From assembly GCF_951801035.1 (NCBI RefSeq), contig NZ_CATOKT010000002.1: a stretch of DNA of 64,000 nucleotides; one strand, 5' to 3'. The notes under the pieces were generated by a model. That model was given only the letters and a program-made list of their open reading frames with translations. It did not search any database and was not told where the DNA came from. Shown here one piece after another: positions 1 to 7,982 of the stretch; positions within the stretch are counted from its first letter, which is position 1; every line of letters begins with the position of its first letter. Position numbers and translations under genes: made by a program. This DNA comes from Adlercreutzia sp910585575. Its GTDB lineage: Bacteria > Actinomycetota > Coriobacteriia > Coriobacteriales > Eggerthellaceae.

Positions 1-3000
1 GGCAGCCACTATCTGGCAGCCTACCGCGTGCGCCTGCTGAGCACTCACGTAGACGACAAGGGCACTTCCGAGACCACCGACGACAACTGGTGGCTGCCCA
101 CCCGCGAGCATGCGGCCGGCGGGGCGGTGGGAGCCGACTCCGACATCGTGGACGCGAAAACGCTGATCGTGGCCGACCGGGAAATGGTGCGCGGCGCCAA
201 CGGAGCGGCGCGGCCGGCCCTGCGGCCCCATGACGGCCAGGTCATTCTGGCGGGCGTGGCCCTGACGGCCCGTCCCGATCAGGACTCGCAGGTGACCTTG
301 CCGGGCACCGATACCGTCAGCGGCGCTCCGGTACGCTACGACTGGCTGACCCTGCGCAGCGACTGCCCTGTGGACGAGGCCACGGGCACCGTGCTGGTGC
401 CCGGCGGCGACGCCGGCCAGCTGCCGGCGCCTGAGCGTGCCCTGGTGGGCGTGGTGTGGAACGACGAGGACAACGACGGTATGCAGAACAAGGACGCGGC
501 GGGCAACCCCACCGAGGAGGAGCCCGGCGTGGACGGCGTGCAGGTGACCCTCGAGCGCTACGTGTCCGACGGCGCCGACGGTTGGATTCCCGACACCACC
601 TGGGCTCCCCAAGAGGCTTGGGACGATTACTTCGAGAAGGACTACGCCGACCTGACGAACCCGCTGGTGATGAACCACTCGATGCTGACCGGGGCGAACG
701 TGGCCGCCGACGGCGCGGTGCGCGCCGGCGTGTACCGTTTCGACAACCTGGCCACCCAGCGGCGCGAGGCCGACGGCTCGCTGACGGTGTTCGCCTACCG
801 CACTCGCATCACCGACGGCAAGTACAAGCGCCGTACCTATCTGACCACGCGCTACCAGCGCGGCACCGATCCCACCGAGGATTCGGATTTGGTGTACGAC
901 GACGCTTACTTGATGAGCCGCGAGCGCGATGAGTACACGGTGCTGCTGGATCAGGCGCGGGCCGACAGCTCCACCACGTTGAACGACGTGCAAGCGGCCA
1001 ATCCCTATAACCCGAACCTGGTGCTGGGCACGGGCGCGAGTCTGCGGGCCCGGGCCTGGGGCATGGACCAGCCGCTCTTCGGTATTTTGGCCGACGCCCT
1101 GCCCACCGAGCCGGTGCTTACCTACGACGCTGCCACGGCCAGCGACCGTGCCTTCAACGACGCGGGCATTCGCCTGCGCCAGGTGAAGACCATCGCCGGC
1201 ACCCTGTTCTACGATAGCGACTACGACGGTATTTGCGACGCCGACGAGCAGGGCCTGGCCGGCAAGCGCGTGTACCTGCAGGCCTGGGTGTGGGACGAGC
1301 AGGCCGAGCAGTGGACGCGCTACGTAGAGGACAGCGGTCCCTTCGACGACGTGGCCACTACCGACGCCCTGGGCGCCTTCGCCTTCCGCAACGTGCCCAT
1401 CTGCACACCGGTGGAGGAGGATCCCGACGGCGATGACGCCGATCCGGCCAAGCAGCACCTGCTGGGCTACACCATTGCCGTGGAGGGCTCGGCCGACGCC
1501 GCCTCGCTGAGCGCCAGCGTGGCCGGTCTGCCGGTCACTCGCCTGGTGGATGGGATCGACGACGAGGCCTCCAAGGCCCATCGCCCCGGCCAGGCCGTGG
1601 GCGCCTCGGCGCTGCAGGTGCCGGTGGGCTACGGCGACGATTACCCGCTGGCCTTCAGCGCCGCCAACCGCGTGGCGGCCCGCAACGGCTCGGGGCCGTC
1701 GGTGGTGGACGGTCGCATCGTGCTGGCCTCTGCGGCCAGCGACGGCATGGCCGAGGCCTACCTGCGCGACGTGCCCGTGGGCGCGGCGGCCGAGGCCTCC
1801 TTCGACATCTCCAAGGGCTTCGACGAGATTCGCATGAACGGCGGCTTCATCCCCGTGGGTCAGACCATCGAGGGCACCGTGTGGATCGACGACAACTACA
1901 ACGGCCTGCGCGACGGCTCGACTACGGCCTTCCTGCGCACCGCTGCAGCGGCAGCCGCCGGGGCGGAGGCTGAGGCTGCGCCCACGAGTGTGGTGCGCGA
2001 CTTCACCGAGCCCGGTCTGGACGGCCAGCCGCTGTACCTGACCCAGGAGTACTTCGACGGCACGCGCTGGGTGAAGAACCCCGACTTCGGCGCCTCGGGC
2101 GGCGAAGTGGTGGTGGGCAACTTGCGCGCCACCGACACCACGGTCACCGTGCGTTACGTGATGGAGGGCATGGAGTACCGCCTCATCGGCGCCGGCCAGG
2201 ACGACGTGTGGTACGGCGGCGACACGCCGTGGCCCGGCGCGCGCGGCGTGTTCGACCGCACGGCCGGCTACGCCATCCAGCCCCTTACCGAGTACACGGT
2301 GGCCTGCCGCGCCGTGGGTACCACCGGCCCCGAGGATATGCTGAAGGTAAGCACCACGGGCACCTGTGCCGTGGACACGCCCGCGGGCCTGGGACTGAAG
2401 GTGACGAGCGGTTCGGTGCTGGTCAGCCGCGAGCTGCCCCTGCCCGAGGGGGCGGCGGAGGATGCCGGTTGGGAGTACTCCGCGGACGGCCAGACCTGGA
2501 CGGCCGATGAGAGCGGCGGTCTGACGGTGTTGACTGGCCTGGCGCCCCGTACCACCTACACGGTGTCGGTGCGCCTGAAGGGCACCGAGGATGTGGCGGA
2601 TACCTGCACGGTTACCACCTTGGCCGAGAACCTGGGTCGCTCCGACGGCTACACTCCCGTGGGCGCCGCGGCACCCCAGGAGCCCTCGGCGCCCGCTCCG
2701 GCCGGTGCGCGGGTTACCACTACCGACGCTTCGGGCACCTACCGCTTCACCGGCCTGGCGGCCTACGTGCAGCAGACGGCCGACGGTCGGTGGGTTGACT
2801 TGGCGGCTCCCGGCACCACGGGCGGCGATGACGCTCTGATGATGCCGGCGCGCTACCGGGTGTCCATGGCCGAGCCCACCGGCGGCAACCCCACCATGTT
2901 CCGCGCTGAGGACGGGGCCTATCCCGACATCGACTCCGATCTGGACCGCGCCGCCGACGGCACGCTGTACCTGCGCCAGCGCGTGGCCCTGAGTGCCGTC

Positions 3001-5109
3001 AACGGCGGAACCGTCACGCTCGACGATGGCTACGCGCTGCTGAGCACGGTGGCCGACCCCGATGACGGGCACCAGTACGAGGCGACCCTGACTGCGGCCG
3101 GCGGCACGCTGACCGCGGCCAGTTCGGCGGGCGCGGCCGTGGCGCTCGATGTGCCCCACGGCGTGAGCGTCCACGGCGGCGACGGCGGTGTGGCCATTCC
3201 CCATGCCGCGTCCATCGCGGGCCGCGTGTGGGACGACGAGGATCGCAACGGCCTGTACAACCAGAAGGCCGGCGAGGCTGGCATTCGTACCGACGAGAAC
3301 GGCCAGGAGGTGCCGGTCTTCGAGGACGGCGTGCCGGGGGTGAAGGTGACGCTGACGCGCTACTGGTATCAGGGCGAGACCGAGGGCAGCGAGGCCGTGT
3401 GGATCTACGACAAGGGCTTCGGCACCCAGGAACGCTTGACTGACGAAGAGGGTCGCTGGGTATTCGAGGGTCTGGATGCCACGGGTCCGTCGCCCTACGA
3501 CAGCAACAATACGGTGGTTTACGGCTACCGTGCCCATGTGGCCGATATTCCCGACGGTTGGGGCGTGACCGAGCTGAACGCGACGGAGCCGGCCGACGAG
3601 GAGCTGGGACGGGCAGCGCGCAACAATCCCGTCATCGATTCCGATTTGGACGAGGAGACGACGCGCCTGGTGCCCGACGCCGGTCTCGACGGGCTGATGG
3701 TTTTGGCGCGGCCTCTTACCTCGGGAGAATCGGCCGACGTGGCCATTGCGGGCCCCTGGTACCAAGGAGCGGGAGAAGCGCTGAACAACCGCTGGTCGAC
3801 GGCGGGCACGCGCGACAGCCTCTATAACGATGCGGGCCTGGTGGAGTACTTGCGCGTAGAAATTAGCGGCAAGGTGTTCATCGACGACGACAAGGACGGC
3901 GTGCAGCGCGGCGACGAGCGACCCTGGACCTCCTCGACGGTCTATCTGGAGCGCCAGGCCGTCTCTGCCCAGGAGGCCTACGATGCCGGTGTGGGCAGTC
4001 GCCAGGGCGACGGCATGGCGGGCAGCCACCTCGATCGCGAGGGCGAGCCCATCATTGCCGCCAGTCGCGAGTACCCGACCTTGGCCGATTTGGGAGAGAC
4101 CGAGGAGCCGACCGAGCCCTCCGAGCCCGTCGATCCGGAAGGTCCGGAGGAGCCGACTGAGCCGGAAGAGCCGACGGATCCGACGGACCCGGAAGAGCCG
4201 CCGACGCCCGTTGGGCCCGATGAGCCCGAGGAGCCGACGGATCCCGCAGAGCCTGCGGAGCCGAGTACGCCCGAAGCGCCGACGGAGTCTGAGGGGGAGG
4301 GCGGCGAAGCCGAGGGAGGGATGGCGGCTCAAGCCCTGAGCGAGCCGCTTGACGCTGCCGACGCGGCCGACGACCTGACGACGCCCGAGACGGGCGATTC
4401 GGCGACGCCGAATGTGCCGACGGAGGACGATGCCGCCGAATCCGAAGGCGAGACGGCGCCGGTGCGCGGTGAGGACGACGGCATTCTTTCGGAAGGCGAG
4501 TGGGAGGTAGTTGCCTCGCAGCTGCCCAACGAGGACGGCACCTACGCGTTCACCGACCTTCCCCTGGTGGACGGCTACGGCAAGGCCTATCGCTACCGTG
4601 TGCGCATGGACATCGACGGCGAGGGCGAGTTCGTGCCCTTCAATCCCGAAGGTGTGGCCGACGACGTGGACAACGACCTTGGCCACCTGAACCTGATGGG
4701 ACAGACGGCGCCGGAGCTGACCGGTGTAACCGAGGCGCTGGAAGTGGTGCGCGTGAGGGATATCCTCGACGCCTACGGGCGCGGCTACGACCTTCTGGAT
4801 CCCGATCATTGGGCCATTGGGACGAGCAAGCGCGTCGACCTCGGGTTCTACAAGGAGTTCCCCGAGGAGCCGGGCGATGAGGGAGATCCGCAGAATCCCG
4901 AGAACCCCAACCCCGAGAACCCCGATCCCGAGGACCCGTGGAGCACGAACCTCATCGAAAGCGGGTGGAAGACGCTGGTGAAGTGGCTGACGCCTTTGGC
5001 GCAGACCGGCGACAAGCTCCTCGTAGGTTTGCTGATGCTGGTGGCTGCCGCTGCCGCAGCTTTAGCGGCCTTGGCTTTGAGGCGCCGCCGCAAGCGCGAC
5101 GAAGAGTAG
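1..5109 (+). CDS. Giant SdrD/Cna_B-repeat cell-wall-anchored adhesin (5' end outside window)
   Basis: The reading frame is open from base 1, so the N-terminus lies upstream; about 1,702 codons are visible. At least five SdrD-B/Cna_B-like modules begin near visible residues 147, 398, 623, 1072 and 1288, each with a D-x-(D/N)-x-D/N-G calcium-type loop (for example WNDEDNDG, YDSDYDG, WIDDNYNG, WDDEDRNG, IDDDKDG). An Fn3-like stretch lies around residues 790-880. A Glu/Pro/Thr-rich linker (about 1364-1437) and a second Pro/Asn linker precede the C-terminus. The end is a sortase signal: LAQTGD (4996-5013), a hydrophobic helix, then RRRRK. The protein is therefore expected to be covalently attached to the cell wall; its ligand is unknown. 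LAQTG instead of LPXTG suggests a sortase with relaxed specificity. A terminator follows. Confidence 0.9.
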   Translation, partial: GSHYLAAYRVRLLSTHVDDKGTSETTDDNWWLPTREHAAGGAVGADSDIVDAKTLIVADREMVRGANGAARPALRPHDGQVILAGVALTARPDQDSQVTLPGTDTVSGAPVRYDWLTLRSDCPVDEATGTVLVPGGDAGQLPAPERALVGVVWNDEDNDGMQNKDAAGNPTEEEPGVDGVQVTLERYVSDGADGWIPDTTWAPQEAWDDYFEKDYADLTNPLVMNHSMLTGANVAADGAVRAGVYRFDNLATQRREADGSLTVFAYRTRITDGKYKRRTYLTTRYQRGTDPTEDSDLVYDDAYLMSRERDEYTVLLDQARADSSTTLNDVQAANPYNPNLVLGTGASLRARAWGMDQPLFGILADALPTEPVLTYDAATASDRAFNDAGIRLRQVKTIAGTLFYDSDYDGICDADEQGLAGKRVYLQAWVWDEQAEQWTRYVEDSGPFDDVATTDALGAFAFRNVPICTPVEEDPDGDDADPAKQHLLGYTIAVEGSADAASLSASVAGLPVTRLVDGIDDEASKAHRPGQAVGASALQVPVGYGDDYPLAFSAANRVAARNGSGPSVVDGRIVLASAASDGMAEAYLRDVPVGAAAEASFDISKGFDEIRMNGGFIPVGQTIEGTVWIDDNYNGLRDGSTTAFLRTAAAAAAGAEAEAAPTSVVRDFTEPGLDGQPLYLTQEYFDGTRWVKNPDFGASGGEVVVGNLRATDTTVTVRYVMEGMEYRLIGAGQDDVWYGGDTPWPGARGVFDRTAGYAIQPLTEYTVACRAVGTTGPEDMLKVSTTGTCAVDTPAGLGLKVTSGSVLVSRELPLPEGAAEDAGWEYSADGQTWTADESGGLTVLTGLAPRTTYTVSVRLKGTEDVADTCTVTTLAENLGRSDGYTPVGAAAPQEPSAPAPAGARVTTTDASGTYRFTGLAAYVQQTADGRWVDLAAPGTTGGDDALMMPARYRVSMAEPTGGNPTMFRAEDGAYPDIDSDLDRAADGTLYLRQRVALSAVNGGTVTLDDGYALLSTVADPDDGHQYEATLTAAGGTLTAASSAGAAVALDVPHGVSVHGGDGGVAIPHAASIAGRVWDDEDRNGLYNQKAGEAGIRTDENGQEVPVFEDGVPGVKVTLTRYWYQGETEGSEAVWIYDKGFGTQERLTDEEGRWVFEGLDATGPSPYDSNNTVVYGYRAHVADIPDGWGVTELNATEPADEELGRAARNNPVIDSDLDEETTRLVPDAGLDGLMVLARPLTSGESADVAIAGPWYQGAGEALNNRWSTAGTRDSLYNDAGLVEYLRVEISGKVFIDDDKDGVQRGDERPWTSSTVYLERQAVSAQEAYDAGVGSRQGDGMAGSHLDREGEPIIAASREYPTLADLGETEEPTEPSEPVDPEGPEEPTEPEEPTDPTDPEEPPTPVGPDEPEEPTDPAEPAEPSTPEAPTESEGEGGEAEGGMAAQALSEPLDAADAADDLTTPETGDSATPNVPTEDDAAESEGETAPVRGEDDGILSEGEWEVVASQLPNEDGTYAFTDLPLVDGYGKAYRYRVRMDIDGEGEFVPFNPEGVADDVDNDLGHLNLMGQTAPELTGVTEALEVVRVRDILDAYGRGYDLLDPDHWAIGTSKRVDLGFYKEFPEEPGDEGDPQNPENPNPENPDPEDPWSTNLIESGWKTLVKWLTPLAQTGDKLLVGLLMLVAAAAAALAALALRRRRKRDEE

Positions 5110-5140
5110 GGTTTCGCAGACCCAGCCCAACAAGCGAGGG

Positions 5141-5176
5141 ACGGCCGGAGCGCAGCAGCTCCGGTCGTTCTTTTTT
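5141..5176 (+). terminator. Intrinsic terminator after the adhesin gene
   Basis: A 10-bp GC-rich stem (CGGCCGGAGC / GCTCCGGTCG, one G-T wobble) with a short loop is followed by TTCTTTTTT. It lies 32 bases after the adhesin stop codon. Confidence 0.85.
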
Positions 5177-5264
5177 GCCCATGGCTTCGTTGGGCACGAA
5201 CGCTGCGCGCCCTTCGGAAAATCGAGAAAACGATGGGAGAGTTTGCGAGGCCCCCGTGCTGCCC

Positions 5265-5273
5265 TGCTATACT
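5265..5273 (+). promoter_or_regulatory. Candidate extended -10 promoter of the LuxR-type regulator
   Basis: TGCTATACT gives an extended -10 (TGn) with TATACT at 5268-5273. The best -35 match, TTGCGA at 5243, has a long 19-nt spacer. The leader to the start codon would be about 110 nt. Confidence 0.45.
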
Positions 5274-5391
5274 AAAATCTTGTCGATAGAACGAGGGGTG
5301 GAAAAATCGACGCTAGCACCAGGCGAAATAGCCTCTTTTGAGGTGAGGTTGAACGAAATGACGAGGGGTGAGAGCAAGGAGTATGGCGGGT

Positions 5392-6927
5392 ATGACAGCT
5401 TCTGAGGGGATGGGCCAAGCCAATCGGGCATCCTCTGCCGTGGCGAAAAGCCCGCGCTCTCTGAAGGCCCGCTTGGCCGCGGTGGCACCGTTCGTTATCG
5501 GCTATGGGTGTCTCGATGCCTGGGGGCAGATGGTGTCGGCCAGTGTGCTCACCTCGACCCCGGTCTTCGACCAAATCCTCAAATACGTGTTCGCGTTGCT
5601 GCCCCCGCTTGTGCTGCTTTTGCTCTGTTCCCGCATCGCGCCGCTTGTTCGCCGCCGCCATCGTGAGGTCATCTACCTGTTCGGGTTCGCGGGCACGCTC
5701 GGCACCTTTGCCCTTTACCTGGTGCTGGACGCTGCCATCAGCGCCGAGTGGCTTTCCGTCGCGAACGTTTTGACGGGCGTCACCCGTTGCTTTTTGCTCA
5801 TATGCTGGTGGGAGCGCCTGACGTCGTTGCGCAGAGCCGATATGTGGCTGGCCATCGGAAGCGCCATCGTGCTGGGCGCGATCATCAGTTTGACGTCGGA
5901 GCTGTTCCCCGCCAACGCCGAGTATGTCTTCTATGCGCTTCTGCCGCTGGTCTCGACTATCTTTCTCCAGGTAAGGCATCGCGAGGGAACGGTTGCTTTC
6001 GGTGGCGGCAATGCGGATCGACCGCATATCAACGAAGCCACCTCCGCGCCGGTCCTATCCCCGAAGCAGGCGCTGCGCGCCGTGCCCTTCTTGCTCATTA
6101 TTGTGCTTGGCCTTGTCAATATTCCCTCGGAGGCGCTCGTCGTCGTGGAGCACAACGAGGGGTTTGGCGATGTGGGCCTGCTGGCCGTTGTCGTGCAGAC
6201 CATTCGCCGCATGTCCGTCAACCTTATTGCCCTTGGCCTTGCCTATGTGGCTACCCGCGTGAATATGGCCGCTGTCTTCTACGTTGCCATACCGGTTATC
6301 GTGCTTGCATCGACGCTGCCCGCTCTGGGGCTCGAGTTCTCCATTGGGTTTTTGCACAGCGTCAGCCGCGTCGGCTCGGAAATGATCCGCTACGTCATCA
6401 TCTACTTGCTCTTCGGCATTGTGCTCGAGCGGAAGGTGCCGGCGCTCTTCTGCTATAGCTTGATGGTGCTTCTCCACTGCGCGGGCACCTTGGCGGGGCT
6501 TTTCGTCGCGCTGGTGCTGGGGGAGAACGGAGGGCCTTTAGCCCTTGTGTTCCTTATGGTGCTCATTGTGGTCATGCTGTTGGTTATGGGCGCACAGCAG
6601 CGGGGCGAGTTCGCCTTGGCCGACCAGGGGCGCCCCTCGGACGGGGCCGATGATGCGCCGGCCGATGCCGAGGAGGCGGCTTCTCTGTCGGCGCCTTCGG
6701 CCGAGGCATTGCTGAGCGCCTTTGCCGCGCGCTACCATCTTACGCGCCGTGAGCAAGACGTTATGGAGCTGTGGGTGAAGGGCTATACGACGGCCTATAT
6801 CGAGGACCAATTGTGCGTTTCCAAGTCCACGGTGAAGACGCACGTGAACCATATCTACGAGAAGACGGGGGCGAATTCCAAAGAGGCCCTCATTGTGCTC
6901 TTCGATCAGTTCTCTAAGGGCGATTAG
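5392..6927 (+). CDS. LuxR-family regulator with N-terminal multi-spanning membrane domain
   Basis: This 511-residue protein has about 10-12 hydrophobic helices over residues 25-400, then an acidic Ala-rich linker and a C-terminal LuxR/FixJ helix-turn-helix (about 448-511; LTRREQDVMELWVKGY then STVKTHVNHIYEK). It probably senses a small molecule in or through the membrane and activates transcription. Regulators of this layout are common in Eggerthellaceae beside molybdopterin reductase operons, and the operon beginning at 7125 is its likely target. ATG 5392 was chosen because AAGGAG lies at 5376-5381; upstream in-frame GTG 5368 and ATG 5383 have poor ribosome-site spacing. The ligand cannot be read from the sequence. 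Confidence 0.85.
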   Translation: MTASEGMGQANRASSAVAKSPRSLKARLAAVAPFVIGYGCLDAWGQMVSASVLTSTPVFDQILKYVFALLPPLVLLLLCSRIAPLVRRRHREVIYLFGFAGTLGTFALYLVLDAAISAEWLSVANVLTGVTRCFLLICWWERLTSLRRADMWLAIGSAIVLGAIISLTSELFPANAEYVFYALLPLVSTIFLQVRHREGTVAFGGGNADRPHINEATSAPVLSPKQALRAVPFLLIIVLGLVNIPSEALVVVEHNEGFGDVGLLAVVVQTIRRMSVNLIALGLAYVATRVNMAAVFYVAIPVIVLASTLPALGLEFSIGFLHSVSRVGSEMIRYVIIYLLFGIVLERKVPALFCYSLMVLLHCAGTLAGLFVALVLGENGGPLALVFLMVLIVVMLLVMGAQQRGEFALADQGRPSDGADDAPADAEEAASLSAPSAEALLSAFAARYHLTRREQDVMELWVKGYTTAYIEDQLCVSKSTVKTHVNHIYEKTGANSKEALIVLFDQFSKGD

Positions 6928-7124
6928 CCTCTCTCATCCCACTTTTACCTGGGAAAACTCTGCTCCTCCCCCCTGAGGGAGGATATCTGAAAAACCTCCT
7001 CATCTCAACTCTCAGAAGCGATGGCAAGCCTCCCCAGCGGCCTTAGGATGCCTCTTGTCAAATGTTTGTCGCCGTATCGGCGGCGGACAGTAACCAAGAG
7101 GAGCATAAGGGCGAGGAGGATGCC

Positions 7125-7934
7125 ATGGGCGATACCCGGGATGACTTCATGATGGACGGGATCGGCGACGCGGCCGGAGCAGTGGAGACGAGCGACGAGG
7201 CGGTGGCGCTCGAGGCGGCCCGTTTGATGGCCAAAGACCAATCGGTGCTCGAGCAGGCATCGGCCGTCGAAGATCTCGAGCCGGTGGAGCTGACTCATGA
7301 GGAACGTGTGGCCGCCATTGTCACGATGATGGACAACCCGCGCTTCCGTGAAATCTATTACGCCATTCTCGATTTTTGCCAAGAGCAGCGCACCCTGGGC
7401 GCCGTAGAGGCCATGGTGGGGGAGCTTGCCGAGTTCGAGCATTGCGGCCAGAACCAGTACCGCCTCATCATCAACTTGGAAGACGCCGGCGCCTTGGATC
7501 GTCTCGAGCTGGACGAAGAGGGCAATCGGGTAACCGAGGAAATGAAAGAGGGGCTCACCGAGGACGAGGTAGACGATCTGGTCCTCGACTACGCGTTCAT
7601 CGACACCGAGGCCGGGCGCGACGTGCGCGCTCAGATGCAGCCCGAGAAGCGCATGGACGATCTGATGAATTTGTTCCCCAAGCGGGCTAAGACCTACTGC
7701 CAAGTTTTGGATTTCTGCAAGCAGCCGCGCACCTTCCAGGAAATCGACTCGCTCCTTCGAGGAGCCGAGGTCCTGAAGACCGGCTCGGCCAACACCATCA
7801 CCAACGTACCGTTGCAACCAAGCGTCTTTATCGATCAGCTGGAGCGAAGCGGCGGTTTGGTTTGGAAGGGTTCGTGGAACGTCACCGAAGGGGGGAGGAG
7901 GTACCTCGAGCTCATGGAGAAGCTCGCCCAGTAG
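7125..7934 (+). CDS. Protein of unknown function heading the reductase operon, two winged-helix-like halves
   Basis: I do not recognise a named family in this 269-residue acidic, soluble protein. It has no signal peptide or membrane helix. Two segments look alike: residues about 68-140 (FREIYYAILDFCQEQRTLGAVEAMV, then a Leu-rich end) and about 190-265 (AKTYCQVLDFCKQPRTFQEIDSLL, then FIDQLERSGGLVW). Both have the pattern of a winged-helix fold (helix, CxxxRT/LxE, recognition-like helix, wing), suggesting an internal duplication. AGGAGG at 7114-7119 sits 5 bases before ATG 7125; an upstream in-frame ATG at 7062 lacks such a site. It lies 48 bases upstream of the reductase gene, so it is probably a co-expressed cytosolic regulator or maturation factor. 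Confidence 0.75.
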   Translation: MGDTRDDFMMDGIGDAAGAVETSDEAVALEAARLMAKDQSVLEQASAVEDLEPVELTHEERVAAIVTMMDNPRFREIYYAILDFCQEQRTLGAVEAMVGELAEFEHCGQNQYRLIINLEDAGALDRLELDEEGNRVTEEMKEGLTEDEVDDLVLDYAFIDTEAGRDVRAQMQPEKRMDDLMNLFPKRAKTYCQVLDFCKQPRTFQEIDSLLRGAEVLKTGSANTITNVPLQPSVFIDQLERSGGLVWKGSWNVTEGGRRYLELMEKLAQ

Positions 7935-7982
7935 GAAAAGATGCAGGACATCAGAGCAATAAGAGAAGGACAAGGAGAGGCT

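Noticed and set aside
6981..7005. CCTCCC / GGGAGG hairpin after the LuxR-type gene
   Set aside because: The stem is only six pairs with no T-run; it could not be called a terminator with confidence.
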